Assembly: GCF_002802965.1 (NCBI RefSeq)
Contig: NZ_NXGA01000001.1
Span: 2,615,962-2,659,238 of the forward strand
Origin: Sporolactobacillus pectinivorans
GTDB taxonomy: Bacteria > Bacillota > Bacilli > Bacillales > Sporolactobacillaceae
DNA: 43,277 nt
Direction: 5' to 3'
The notes below the pieces were generated by a model, which had not been told where the DNA came from, searched no databases, and worked only from the letters and a program-made list of their open reading frames with translations. Positions 8,790 through 17,901 of this stretch are shown here, in pieces. The position numbers and the translations under genes are program-made. Each line of letters begins with the position of its first letter. Within the stretch, counting starts at the first letter, position 1.

Positions 8790-8847
8790 TAAGACTGTTC
8801 CTGCTGGCGCGCAGTAACCGTGTGCAGCAAAACCAGTCTTATTTTAG
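8788..8847 (+). terminator. Intrinsic terminator after the RpiR gene, possibly bidirectional
   Basis: AATAAGACTG (8788-8797) pairs perfectly with CAGTCTTATT (8834-8843) and runs into a T-rich tract (TTATTTT). The stem starts inside the stop codon. The gene on the other strand (YeiH-like) converges here, and the minus-strand reading also ends in a T-rich stretch, so it may serve both. Confidence 0.7.
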
Positions 8848-8935
8848 GCGATCACCTCTACTTTTTTGCCTTCGGACAAGAAAACAAGCATGTCCTGTTC
8901 CTAGAAGCTCGGTACTTCAGTGCCGATGTAGTTCA

Positions 8936-9916
8936 CTAGAGCGATTGTATGGCAAGTGACGTAATTGACAACACGGCCCAGCAAATAAATCCAAGTAAAA
9001 TCGGTCTGCCGCCGTTTTTGACAAGCTTCACTACATTGGTGTTCAAACCAATTGAAACCATGGCCATCACAATCAGGAATTTTCCAAACTGCACAAAAAA
9101 ATTAATCACGTCACCCGGAAGAGGCAGAAAAGTGCTGACTACGGACGCCAGGACAAAACCGAGCACAAACCACGGGAAGATTTTCGAAAAATGGTAGCTA
9201 TTATTATTTTTCCGTGCCGTTTTACGTGAATAATAAAGGGCGAGCACCAGCGTGACGGGCACGATCATCAGTGTGCGGGTCAGTTTGACAATCACAGCAA
9301 GATTGCCCGCTGCATGGCTAAAAGTATAGCCCGCTGCCACAACCGACGAAGTATCATTGACGGCCGTCCCGGTCCACAATCCGAAATTTTGATTGCTCAT
9401 ACCCAGTACATGTCCGAGAAAAGGAAATAAAAACGCCGCAATCACATTAAAAAGAAAAATTGTGGAAATCGAATGCGCCACTTCTTTTTCGTCTGCATCA
9501 ATGACCGGCGCGGCTGCTGCAATCGCAGAACCTCCGCAGATCGCGGTTCCTACCCCAATCAAAGTTTGCGTCTTTCCTTCGATTTTGAGCAGTTTTCCGG
9601 CGACATAAGCCGTCAGAAATGCGGCTGCCAGTGTAAATACAAGCAGTTCAAGCGTCTGGCCCCCTACTTTAATAATATTAAACAGATTAAGCCCAAACCC
9701 CATGAGAATAACGGAATATTGCAGTACCTTTTTTGACGTATATTTGACCCCGTCCTCAAACAGGAAAGGCCTTTTCCAAAAAGATAACAGCATGCCTGAC
9801 AAGATGCCCAGAACCGGACTGCCGATAATCGGAAAAAATGTTCCGATCAGCCAGGCAGGTATTGCAAGAACTGCCGCCAAGATAATTCCCGGCAATATTA
9901 TTGTGATTTTGTTCAC
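8936..9916 (-). CDS. yeiH: YeiH-family (UPF0324) membrane transporter, putative sulfate exporter type
   Basis: 326 residues, about nine to ten hydrophobic segments, matching the usual family length. Family phrases are present: GTAICGGSAIAAAAPVI (~120-137) and LWTGTAVNDTSSVVAAGYT (~180-198). The start has AAGGAGTG upstream, and minus-strand TATAAT at 9944-9939 fits a promoter. It is divergent from a LysR regulator, the same arrangement as yeiH-yeiE in Escherichia coli, where the pair is tied to sulfite/sulfate stress. The transported ion is not proven for most members. Confidence 0.9.
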   Translation of the reverse strand: MNKITIILPGIILAAVLAIPAWLIGTFFPIIGSPVLGILSGMLLSFWKRPFLFEDGVKYTSKKVLQYSVILMGFGLNLFNIIKVGGQTLELLVFTLAAAFLTAYVAGKLLKIEGKTQTLIGVGTAICGGSAIAAAAPVIDADEKEVAHSISTIFLFNVIAAFLFPFLGHVLGMSNQNFGLWTGTAVNDTSSVVAAGYTFSHAAGNLAVIVKLTRTLMIVPVTLVLALYYSRKTARKNNNSYHFSKIFPWFVLGFVLASVVSTFLPLPGDVINFFVQFGKFLIVMAMVSIGLNTNVVKLVKNGGRPILLGFICWAVLSITSLAIQSL

Positions 9917-10018
9917 ATGATCACTCCTTATGCTGGCAATTATAGGGCTTGTACATGAATAATTAAAATATTATTATTTTATTATTATCATAAGTAAATA
10001 GTTATGGAGGAGAAAAAA

Positions 10019-10885
10019 GTGACACTCAGACATTTGCGAATATTCATTGCGGTCTGTGATGTAATGAACATGACTGCCGCTGCTGAGGCGCTCTTTATGT
10101 CGCAGCCTGCCGTCAGCCAGGCCATCTCTGAACTCGAAAAACATTATGGCGTGCGCCTTTTTGAAAGGCTGTCACGAAAGCTCTATTTAACGCAAGCCGG
10201 GGAAAAACTATTAAGTTATGCACGTCACATGATCAGAATGAGCAAGGATGTCGAGATAGAGATGCGAACCCTGAACGAGACGAGTATGATCAGGGTCGGC
10301 GCGAGTGTTACTGTCGGTGCCCATGTACTGCCAAAACTCGTGAGCAGCTTTCAAGATTCGAACCCCAGGGTAAAAGTTGAGGTGATTGAGGATAATACCG
10401 CAAAGATTGAGAAAATGGTCCTTCAAGACCAAATTGATTTCGCACTCGTTGAGGGCGAAACAGTCTCAACCGATCTGATCAAAAAGCCTTTTATGGAGGA
10501 TGAACTGGTGCTGATCTGCGGCACCCGGCATCCCTTCGCCCCGCTTCCCGTCATCACCCCGGATGAACTTGAGAAAGAGCCATTCATTATTCGTGAGGAA
10601 GGCAGCGGGACTCGGAAAACGTTTGAAGACGTGATGACAAGTGCTTCATTGTCATGGGAAGTAATATGGACGTGCAACAACGCTGACTCAATCAAAATGG
10701 CCGTTTCCGAAGGGCTTGGTGTCTCTGTCATTTCAAAACGTGCGGTTAGAAATGAAGTCCATTCCGGATTGCTGCGCATCAAAAAAATCGATGGACTGCA
10801 TTTCAAACGTCAATTTAACCTCATTCATCATAAAAACAAATACCTGACATGTTCCATGCAAAAATTCATTGATTCATGTTTTTAA
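10019..10885 (+). CDS. LysR-family transcription regulator, partner of the YeiH transporter
   Basis: 288 residues from GTG 10019; GGAGGAG lies six bases upstream. The ATG at 10004 would place that site inside the gene. N-terminal winged HTH (HLRIFIAVCDVMNMTAAAEA, MSQPAVSQAISELE), then a linker helix and a periplasmic-binding-like effector domain (~90-288), with a typical IREEGSGTRKTFE anion-binding turn seen in CysL/YeiE-like members. Divergent position to YeiH suggests it controls that exporter in response to a sulfur compound, by analogy only. A strong terminator follows. Confidence 0.9.
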   Translation: MTLRHLRIFIAVCDVMNMTAAAEALFMSQPAVSQAISELEKHYGVRLFERLSRKLYLTQAGEKLLSYARHMIRMSKDVEIEMRTLNETSMIRVGASVTVGAHVLPKLVSSFQDSNPRVKVEVIEDNTAKIEKMVLQDQIDFALVEGETVSTDLIKKPFMEDELVLICGTRHPFAPLPVITPDELEKEPFIIREEGSGTRKTFEDVMTSASLSWEVIWTCNNADSIKMAVSEGLGVSVISKRAVRNEVHSGLLRIKKIDGLHFKRQFNLIHHKNKYLTCSMQKFIDSCF

Positions 10886-10909
10886 ACTTTAGAGTTTATA
10901 AAGTGCAGA

Positions 10910-10940
10910 ACAGAGCCTAATTTTTTAAGGTTCTGTTTTT
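10910..10940 (+). terminator. Intrinsic terminator after the LysR gene
   Basis: ACAGAGCCT (10910-10918) pairs with AGGTTCTGT (10928-10936), with one G-T pair, an AT-rich loop and a run of T (10936-10940). Confidence 0.8.
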
Positions 10941-10966
10941 ATTCATGTTCTTTTATGTAAAAATGG

Positions 10967-11011
10967 TTGACACAGTAAACTATTTGTTGGTAAAATACAA
11001 AACAGTTAACA
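10967..11011 (+). promoter_or_regulatory. Promoter and likely operator of the MarR-MMPL operon
   Basis: TTGACA (10967-10972), an 18-bp spacer and TAAAAT (10991-10996) form a good vegetative promoter. An imperfect inverted repeat (AACTATTTGT ... ACAAAACAGTT) straddles the -10 box, and the direct repeats ACAGTTAAC and ACAGTTATC follow it. A repressor bound here would block RNA polymerase, consistent with MarR autorepression. Confidence 0.6.
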
Positions 11012-11043
11012 CAGTTATCTATTTTTCAGAAAGGATGCATGCT

Positions 11044-11493
11044 ATGGAATTAGATTCGATCCGAGCACTAATCAAGGATTACGAAGAACTGTCAATTTAT
11101 GCAATGAATCAAGTACATGAGTCTATTGAAGAAATCTCCCGGAGCAATCAAATTACCTTTGAGCAATTTTGCCTGCTTCGGCTGCTGGTAAACTCTCCCG
11201 GCATCAGCCCGGTTCAGATTGCGGAACGCCTGAATATCAATAAAAGCGGCGTTAGTATCCGGATCGGCAGATTGCTGGATAAGGGATTCATTGAAAAAAA
11301 GAAAATTGACAACAGAAGTTTCGCCCTCTACACTTCTGAAAAAGGGAGAGCACTTTTCGAGCAAGGAGAAAAGAAAATTCAGATGCTGGTTGAAGAGTGG
11401 ATTCAGGAGCTCGGCGAAAAAGACAGCAGAGAATTCATACGCATCTATAAGAAAATCAACACGATCATCATCAGATTGAGGGCTGAAAAATGA
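11044..11493 (+). CDS. MarR-family transcription regulator
   Basis: 149 residues from ATG 11044 (AAAGGA eight bases upstream); the frame is open further up but has no better site. The winged HTH is evident: SPVQIAERLNINKSGVSIRIGRLLDKGFIEKKK followed by a wing (DNRSFALYTSEKGR). Helices at both ends form the dimer interface. The stop overlaps the start of the MMPL gene by four bases (ATGA), so the pair is one translationally coupled operon, as in Bacillus ydgG-ydgH. It most likely represses this operon until a lipophilic drug or fatty acid binds. Confidence 0.9.
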   Translation: MELDSIRALIKDYEELSIYAMNQVHESIEEISRSNQITFEQFCLLRLLVNSPGISPVQIAERLNINKSGVSIRIGRLLDKGFIEKKKIDNRSFALYTSEKGRALFEQGEKKIQMLVEEWIQELGEKDSREFIRIYKKINTIIIRLRAEK

Positions 11494-14400
11494 AGAAAAT
11501 CATCTCTTTACGCTGGGCATTTCTAGCCATCTGGATTATCGGTCTGGCTGTGCTTATCATCACTTCACCCAATATGAATCAGCTGGTTCTTGAGAAGGGC
11601 GGATACTCCTTTCCAAACAACTATTCCTCAAGCATTGCAGGCAATCTTGAGAAAAAAATCGGCGGAAACAGCAACGGTACAACTTATCTGGCTGTTTTCC
11701 ACTCCGACAAAGGCCTGTCTCAGAATGACAAGGCATCGATTAAGCAAACACTGCAAAAAATTAAGAACAACAAAGCAGCACTGCATATACAAAGTGTTAC
11801 AGACAGTTTTGACAACAGCAGCCTGAAAAATGAACTTGTTTCAAAGAACAATAAGACAGTGATGGCAATGCTGCAGATTGAAAACACCAAAAATCTGACG
11901 GTCCATCAAGTACGGACAGCTATTGATGCACAAATAAAAACTAACGGTGTCAGTACCTATCTTACAGGTCAGCAGTTGATCAATGACGATATGAACACGA
12001 CTGCTCAGGAAGGACTGAAAAAGACGGAATGGATCACCGTTATTTTCATTCTTGTCGTTCTGCTCCTTGTCTTCCGTTCAGTCGTTGCCCCGCTTATTCC
12101 ACTGGTTTGCGTAGGCATCAGTTATGTCGTTGCTCAGTCCGTCGTGGCTTTTCTCGTTAAATATTTTAATTTTCCTATTTCGAACTTCACTCAGATCTTT
12201 ATGGTTGCAATTATGTTCGGTATCGGGACAGATTACTGTATCCTCTTGCTGAGTCGGTTTAAGGAAGAACTGGCAAACGGAAAAGACAAGCACGAAGCGA
12301 CAATAAACACGTTCAAGACAGCAGGAATCACGGTTCTGCACAGCGGCATCCCGGTTTTTATCGCCTTTCTTTCGCTTGCCTTTGTCCAGTTCTCCCTGTA
12401 TCGCAGTGCGGTTGCCGTCGGAGTCGGGGTGGTTTTTCTCCTGATTGCCCTGTTTACAATCCTTCCGCTATTTACCGCAACTCTTGGCAACAGATTGTTC
12501 TGGCCGATGAACAAAAATATTAAGCAGTCCAAGAGCGGTATCTGGGCCTGGGCCGGCAATCTCTCTTTTACAAAACCGATTATTGCTTTACTGATCGTTG
12601 GTCTGTTCACTATTCCGCCGATTATCGCTTACCACGGCCAGCCGTCATTCAATTCGCCTGAAGAAATTCCAAATAAATACGCGTCAAAGGAAGGCTTTAA
12701 TATTGTTTCAAGAGACTTCGGTGCAGGAAATATTTCTCCGGCCACGATTTATTTTCAGAATGACGTGAACATGCGATCGGCAGATTACGTAGCGTTGATG
12801 GAACGGATTTCTGAACAAATAGCCAAAGAGCCGCACGTTGACAAAGTGTTGAGCGTATCACGTCCTCTAGGAAGCCGCCTGAACGGTATCTATGTCAAAA
12901 ATCAGGCAGGCTCGGTGCATAGCGGATTGTCCGATGCCTCGGCGGGATTGGGAAAAATTAAAAACAGTCTGAAGGATACGAGCAAACAGATAAACGCTTC
13001 CCAGCCGCAGCTGAACAGTGCTTTATCGGATATCGGCAAACTCCAGGCTGGCACAAATAAGACAGGCAGCGGGATTGGTACCATGCAGGCCGCGCTGACG
13101 CAGATTTCCAGCGGCATCAAATCCGGCGCATCCGGCACCTCGGAGATCAGAAAAAACATTCAGAGCGCGCAAACCCAGCTGGCACAGCTGCAATCCGGGC
13201 AAAATCAGATTCAAAACGGCTATCAGCAGGTCGCCGCTAATCTGCAGAAGATTTCTAATCAGCTTGGACATTTTTCTTCGGCAAACGGCCAGCCGGCAAT
13301 TGATACCACCGGTCTTGAGCAAACGCTCGGATCAATGGGAAACAATTTAAAGGCCTATATTGCAAAACATCCGGAAGCACTCAGTGATCCGAATTTTGCT
13401 CAATTAGCATCAGAAATTCAGCAGCTGCCTGGAGTGATGACCAATCTGCAGCGTTCAATACAAACGTCCATTGATCAACAGACAAAGAGTGCACAAGCCC
13501 AAATTAAGCAGTTAAACAGCGGCATCCAGTCATTGGCGAATGCCATGAATCAACTGAATCAGCAATCTGATAAAATCACGAACGGTATCAGCCAGTTCAG
13601 AGCTGGTCTCTCCCAAATTGATTCTGGACTTGGGCAACTGGAAACCGGGTTGAATCAGGCGGGAAACGGCCAGGATCAGGTGATCGCAAAGATGCCGCAG
13701 ATCACGGATGCTCTAAATCAGATTGCATCCGGCCAGGGTAAGATGAAAACCGGGTTTGGGCAAGTCCAAAGTCAAATGGGCACGCTTTCTGAAGGATTGG
13801 TCAAAGGTTCAGACGGAGCTGGCAAAATTCAAAGTGGTATCAATTCGGCCAATGACTTTATCAATAACTGGGCAAACGTTCCCTATGATAATTCGGGAAT
13901 CTACGTACCAAATTCAATCTTCTCAAATGCAGCCTTCAAAAAATCGCTGGATCAGTACATGAGCAAAGATGGAAAGGTTGCCAGTATCAGCGTTATTTCA
14001 AAGGATGATCCTTATTCCAACCAAGGTATCCGCAACTTTCAGTCTCTGAAAAATCAGCTTCCGTCAATGCTTAAGGGAACAGCACTAGAAAATGCCCATA
14101 TCGGTATTGGCGGCATTGCAAGTTCGAACAGTGACATCCAGAAAATGGAGAGTTCAGATTATTCACATGCGCTCATTTTTGTACTGATCGGTGTCTTTAT
14201 TGCCCTTGTTATCGTTCTGCGCTCACTGACAATGCCGATTTACCTGATGGCTTCGCTGCTTCTCACATATCTTGCATCACTCGGCTTCAGTGAACTGATT
14301 TTCACTAAGCTCTTCCATTATTCCGGTCTGACTTGGACGACACCGTTTTTTGCCTTTATTATTCTCATGGCCCTGGGCATTGATTATTCGATCTTTGTTA

Positions 14401-14711
14401 TGACACGCTTTAATGAATATGCCCATCTGGCGATTAAAAAACGAATGATTCTAACGCTCTGGCACATGGGCAACGTCATCTTTTCCGCTGTCATTATTCT
14501 TGGCGGAACGTTTGCCGCCATGCTTCCGTCCGGTATGCTTTCGCTGGTCGAGATTGCAACAACTACGATCATCGGCCTGGCACTCTATGCGGCAATCGTC
14601 ATCCCGCTTTTTGTACCTGTTATGGTTAAATTTTTCGGGCGTGGGAACTGGTGGCCGTTTTCTGAAAGAAAGACAGATTCATTAGTCTCTGAAGAAAGCC
14701 GTGCGGAATAA
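11490..14711 (+). CDS. MMPL/RND-type export protein with a very long coiled extracytoplasmic domain
   Basis: 1073 residues. The N-terminal half has a first membrane helix (~7-27), a polar domain, then a 5-6 helix block (~175-390); the C-terminal half has a second block (~895-1055). MMPL features include GIGTDYCILLLSRFKEE and ALGIDYSIFVMTRFNEY, the paired polar helices of proton-driven RND pumps. Residues ~475-800 are a Gln/Ser/Asn/Gly-rich string of amphipathic helices (repeated patterns such as LNSGIQ, LETGLNQ, ASGQGK) like the helical domains of YhgE/Pip proteins. Longer than Bacillus YdgH (about 885 residues as I recall). Probably exports a lipid or hydrophobic drug under MarR control. Confidence 0.9.
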   Translation: MKKIISLRWAFLAIWIIGLAVLIITSPNMNQLVLEKGGYSFPNNYSSSIAGNLEKKIGGNSNGTTYLAVFHSDKGLSQNDKASIKQTLQKIKNNKAALHIQSVTDSFDNSSLKNELVSKNNKTVMAMLQIENTKNLTVHQVRTAIDAQIKTNGVSTYLTGQQLINDDMNTTAQEGLKKTEWITVIFILVVLLLVFRSVVAPLIPLVCVGISYVVAQSVVAFLVKYFNFPISNFTQIFMVAIMFGIGTDYCILLLSRFKEELANGKDKHEATINTFKTAGITVLHSGIPVFIAFLSLAFVQFSLYRSAVAVGVGVVFLLIALFTILPLFTATLGNRLFWPMNKNIKQSKSGIWAWAGNLSFTKPIIALLIVGLFTIPPIIAYHGQPSFNSPEEIPNKYASKEGFNIVSRDFGAGNISPATIYFQNDVNMRSADYVALMERISEQIAKEPHVDKVLSVSRPLGSRLNGIYVKNQAGSVHSGLSDASAGLGKIKNSLKDTSKQINASQPQLNSALSDIGKLQAGTNKTGSGIGTMQAALTQISSGIKSGASGTSEIRKNIQSAQTQLAQLQSGQNQIQNGYQQVAANLQKISNQLGHFSSANGQPAIDTTGLEQTLGSMGNNLKAYIAKHPEALSDPNFAQLASEIQQLPGVMTNLQRSIQTSIDQQTKSAQAQIKQLNSGIQSLANAMNQLNQQSDKITNGISQFRAGLSQIDSGLGQLETGLNQAGNGQDQVIAKMPQITDALNQIASGQGKMKTGFGQVQSQMGTLSEGLVKGSDGAGKIQSGINSANDFINNWANVPYDNSGIYVPNSIFSNAAFKKSLDQYMSKDGKVASISVISKDDPYSNQGIRNFQSLKNQLPSMLKGTALENAHIGIGGIASSNSDIQKMESSDYSHALIFVLIGVFIALVIVLRSLTMPIYLMASLLLTYLASLGFSELIFTKLFHYSGLTWTTPFFAFIILMALGIDYSIFVMTRFNEYAHLAIKKRMILTLWHMGNVIFSAVIILGGTFAAMLPSGMLSLVEIATTTIIGLALYAAIVIPLFVPVMVKFFGRGNWWPFSERKTDSLVSEESRAE

Positions 14712-14763
14712 ATAATCAACCAGGCAATGCATCTGTGAGCCTGCGGGAAATGGAGAACATCCT

Positions 14764-15798
14764 ATGAAAAAACATACGCTACTGGTAACCGGCGGAACTG
14801 GTTATTTGGCTTCATGGATCATCAAAGGGCTCCTGGAAGAAGGCCATGATGTCAGAATCACTGTCAGAAATAAAAACAATTCAAAAAAATATCAGCATCT
14901 GCTTAAAATCGAAAGTGAAACAGCTGGGCGGCTTTCTGTCTTTGAAGCCGATCTGTTGAAAGAGGGCAGCTTCGATCAGGCTGTTTCTGGTTGTGATATT
15001 GTGTTCCATACGGCATCTCCCTTCTTTATCGCCGGTATCAAGAATGCGAACGATGACCTGATAAAACCGGCTAAGGAGGGGACGCGGAATGTTCTGAACG
15101 CAGTAAATAAATCTACATCTGTTGAACGAGTCGTTCTGACCAGCAGCGTCGCCGCTATCTATGGAGATAACTGTGAAATGAGGGGGAAAGCCGCTTTTAG
15201 CGAAGCAGACTGGAACGAAACAAGCAGTGCCAGCCACCAGCCATACAGTTTTTCAAAGACAGTGGCTGAAAGAGAGGCATGGGAGATGTGCAAAAAGCAG
15301 AAAAAGTGGAGTCTCGTTACAATTAATCCCTCATTTCTGCTCGGTCCGTCCCTGACCACAAGGAAAGATTCTACAAGTATTTCGACCGTCGTCGATTTTC
15401 TGAGCGGTAAATACAAAACCGGCGTGCCAGCTTTAACAATGGGCTACATCGATGTCCGTGACGTAGCGAAAGCAGAAATAGCTGCCGCTTTTACAGAAAA
15501 AGCCCATGGCAGATATCTGATTTCAGCTGGTGAGACTTCCCTTTCAGGGATCTCTGCGACACTGGAAAAATGCTTTCCGGGACAGTATCCGCTTCCTAAA
15601 CGCATCGTCCCCAAAGCACTTTTTTGGCTGATCGCGCCAATGGTTGGTTACTCAAGAAAAGTCGTATCAAGAAATGCGGGACTCCCACTGAAGTTTGACA
15701 ATCGAAAAAGCATAACTGATCTGGGCATGACTTACAGAAATCTTGAAACAACTCTGATCGACCAGAAAGAACAGCTTGAACGAGATGGACTGATCTAA
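14764..15798 (+). CDS. NAD(P)-dependent extended short-chain reductase (dihydroflavonol-reductase-like)
   Basis: 344 residues. The N-terminal nucleotide-binding turn is VTGGTGYLASW (~8-18); the catalytic Tyr-Lys pair is YSFSK (~160-164) preceded by the VVLTSSVAA strand; and TINPSFLLGPS is the family's substrate-side segment. These enzymes reduce aldehydes or ketones or act as epimerases on sugar- or flavonoid-like substrates; in bacteria many are broad carbonyl reductases. TGGAGAAC precedes the ATG. It lies 52 nt after the MMPL gene on the same strand and ends in a terminator, so it is probably the third gene of the MarR operon and may act on the same toxic compound. Confidence 0.87.
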   Translation: MKKHTLLVTGGTGYLASWIIKGLLEEGHDVRITVRNKNNSKKYQHLLKIESETAGRLSVFEADLLKEGSFDQAVSGCDIVFHTASPFFIAGIKNANDDLIKPAKEGTRNVLNAVNKSTSVERVVLTSSVAAIYGDNCEMRGKAAFSEADWNETSSASHQPYSFSKTVAEREAWEMCKKQKKWSLVTINPSFLLGPSLTTRKDSTSISTVVDFLSGKYKTGVPALTMGYIDVRDVAKAEIAAAFTEKAHGRYLISAGETSLSGISATLEKCFPGQYPLPKRIVPKALFWLIAPMVGYSRKVVSRNAGLPLKFDNRKSITDLGMTYRNLETTLIDQKEQLERDGLI

Positions 15799-15836
15799 AG
15801 AAGAAAAACAATGTGATAGCAAATTTAAGTACACTT

Positions 15837-15870
15837 AAACGGCCACTAAACAGGTGGCCGTTTTATTATT
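15837..15870 (+). terminator. Intrinsic terminator between reductase and DHA2 pump genes
   Basis: AAACGGCCAC (15837-15846) pairs perfectly with GTGGCCGTTT (15854-15863), with a 7-nt loop, then TTTTATTATTTT. Strong for the plus strand. The convergent DHA2 gene may use the same stem, though its own T run is poor. Confidence 0.85.
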
Positions 15871-15888
15871 TTCGCTACGCCTGACCAG

Positions 15889-17748
15889 TTAAAACCCGTG
15901 CCCCACAAGGCTTGCTGCCTTCTTTACTTCTTTCTTTTCCGAGAAAAAACTGAATAAAAGGGCAATAATCATCATGATCGAGATGCTTCTGAAAGTCTTG
16001 CTGAACGCATGCTCTGCAGCGGTGACCATATTCTGCTGTGCTTGAGTGATCAATCGATCCATCTCGGATTTTTGCCCACTAAGTTTCCGAATGAGCTTTT
16101 TTATCAACGCTCCTTTTTCTGTCTCTGCTTTTTCATTGATCTTTATTTGAATCTGCTTCTTTTGTTCCTCTACCTGATTTTTAATGATCCGCTCCATTTT
16201 TATTCCGGAAGACTGCTTCATTTGCTGCTGACCTGCCTGATCAATTTTTGAAAAAGCTGCTGTAATAACTCTTTTCTCTGCCTTTCCAATCTGATGTTCA
16301 ATTTCGATGCTGCCTGTTTTCTGAATCACTGCCACCTTGCGATCAATCGCTTCGTTCAGATTGGATTTTTTAAACGTGGCATTATTGATTTTTGATGTAT
16401 TGATTGCCCTCAGTTTACTGATTACGGCTTGCTTGGCCTCGCTCATCAGTATTTTATTTTGTTCCACGTCTCGAATCATCTCTTTTTTCGCCTCGTTCAA
16501 GTTGGACTGCATCGCCGCGGTCAGAACAGCGACAAGCACCGCAATGCCAATCACACTGCCTAATGTCCGCCCCATGTTGCTGATTCCTGAGGCCATACCG
16601 AATTCATGCTCAGGGACAGGAGCAATAATGGCCGACATAATGGGTGCTAAGCAAAATCCATTGCCTGCGCCGCCTAAAACCAGAACAGAAATGATTTCAA
16701 GCCTGTTTGAATCACTGGTTAAGAAGCCCATGAGATAAGCGGACAGTATGACAATCAGAATGCCGATCACAATCACTGGTTTTGTTCCCCGTTTGCTGAC
16801 TACCCCGCTGACTGCCGAACAAACCATTGTTCCAAGTGCAAAAGAGGCAAGTGTCAGTCCGGCCTGCAGAACGGAATCATGCATCAGTCTTGTCAGAAAA
16901 AAAGAACTGATAAATATCAGACCGTTCATCGCAGAAGCGATCAACAGCAAAGTGACATTTGCGCAGGAGAAATAGGAACTACGGAACAGATGAAGAGCAA
17001 GCATCGGTTCTTTGCTTTTTATTTCTACAACTAAAAACAAGAGAAGCGAGACCGCTGCCGCCGCAAAACTACCTTCAATGGACGATGATGTCCAGCCATG
17101 ATCATTGCCCATGATTAGGGCATAAGTCAGTGTACTCATCGAAACAGACAGCAACAAGATGCCCAGCCAGTCAATGCGCTTCCCCGCTGTAACATCGTAA
17201 GATTCCTGAATCAGCAGGGCAGTCAGCAAAATAGCCAGCGCGCCAATTGGAACGTTCATGAAAAAGACAAAGTGCCAGTTCAGGTATTTACTGATCAACC
17301 CGCCCAGGACCGGTCCGGAAGCTCCAGCGAAGGCTGCCAATGCACCCCATATGCCGATAATTGTCTGCCGCTCTTCTTTCGAAAACAAGCCAAGAGTGAT
17401 CGGGATCGAGACAGGTACAATAATCGAAGCACCAATCCCCTGCAGAACCCGAAGCAGGATCAATTGATCCACGTCCGACGTCAACCCGCACAGGAGCGAT
17501 GAGCCGGTAAAAATCACCATCCCAATGATAAAAAGCTTCTTCCGGCCGAATTGATCGGCCAGCTTGGCTGCAGTCAGAAGGCAGACCGCAAAGGACATGT
17601 TGTAGCCATTAACAATCCAGGAAATAAAAGACACCGTTGTATTTGTTGCTTTCATCATGTCCGGCAATATAATATTAACAATTGTCGTGTCAAGAATAGC
17701 CATCAAAAAGCCCAGAACGGCAGCACAAAAAGCCAGATTTCTTTTCAT
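15889..17748 (-). CDS. DHA2-type (EmrB/QacA) MFS drug exporter with a ~170-residue coiled-coil loop
   Basis: 619 residues; typical members have 450-520. MFS motifs: LDTTIVNIILPDM (TM1), LADQFGRKK (motif A), LRVLQGIGASIIVPVS, and the antiporter motif GPVLGGLIS (TM5). The first 13 helices run to about residue 417. Then comes a charged Lys/Glu/Gln/Ile-rich region (~418-588) predicted by eye to be long amphipathic helices, before a final membrane helix (SISIMMIIALLFSFF) and a short basic tail. That region would be outside the cell, in the loop between helices 13 and 14. Divergent from a TetR gene with a shared palindrome, so it is likely TetR-repressed. Confidence 0.9.
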   Translation of the reverse strand: MKRNLAFCAAVLGFLMAILDTTIVNIILPDMMKATNTTVSFISWIVNGYNMSFAVCLLTAAKLADQFGRKKLFIIGMVIFTGSSLLCGLTSDVDQLILLRVLQGIGASIIVPVSIPITLGLFSKEERQTIIGIWGALAAFAGASGPVLGGLISKYLNWHFVFFMNVPIGALAILLTALLIQESYDVTAGKRIDWLGILLLSVSMSTLTYALIMGNDHGWTSSSIEGSFAAAAVSLLLFLVVEIKSKEPMLALHLFRSSYFSCANVTLLLIASAMNGLIFISSFFLTRLMHDSVLQAGLTLASFALGTMVCSAVSGVVSKRGTKPVIVIGILIVILSAYLMGFLTSDSNRLEIISVLVLGGAGNGFCLAPIMSAIIAPVPEHEFGMASGISNMGRTLGSVIGIAVLVAVLTAAMQSNLNEAKKEMIRDVEQNKILMSEAKQAVISKLRAINTSKINNATFKKSNLNEAIDRKVAVIQKTGSIEIEHQIGKAEKRVITAAFSKIDQAGQQQMKQSSGIKMERIIKNQVEEQKKQIQIKINEKAETEKGALIKKLIRKLSGQKSEMDRLITQAQQNMVTAAEHAFSKTFRSISIMMIIALLFSFFSEKKEVKKAASLVGHGF

Positions 17749-17767
17749 TTAGCTTCCCACCCTTTTA

Positions 17768-17803
17768 ATTAACAATATGTTGATTAATCATCACGCTGTT
17801 AAT
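17768..17803. promoter_or_regulatory. Nested 36-bp palindrome, likely TetR operator, with TATAAT boxes
   Basis: TGATTAATCA (17781-17790) is a perfect palindrome centred at 17785.5. ATTAACA (17768-17774) and TGTTAAT (17797-17803) are arms symmetric about the same centre. TATAAT at 17804-17809 with TTGATT at 17780-17785 could be the tetR promoter; ATTATA at 17802-17807 reads as TATAAT on the other strand for the pump. A partial second site (GATCAATTGATG, ~17870-17881) lies just before the tetR ribosome binding site. Confidence 0.65.
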
Positions 17804-17901
17804 TATAATGAAGGCAGAAAACAGAACAATAATCAGTTCATCGGGAAAAGTTGCTTAGTCAACACAGGGCGATCAATTGATGATTAACGGAGGAAAAAAA
17901 T

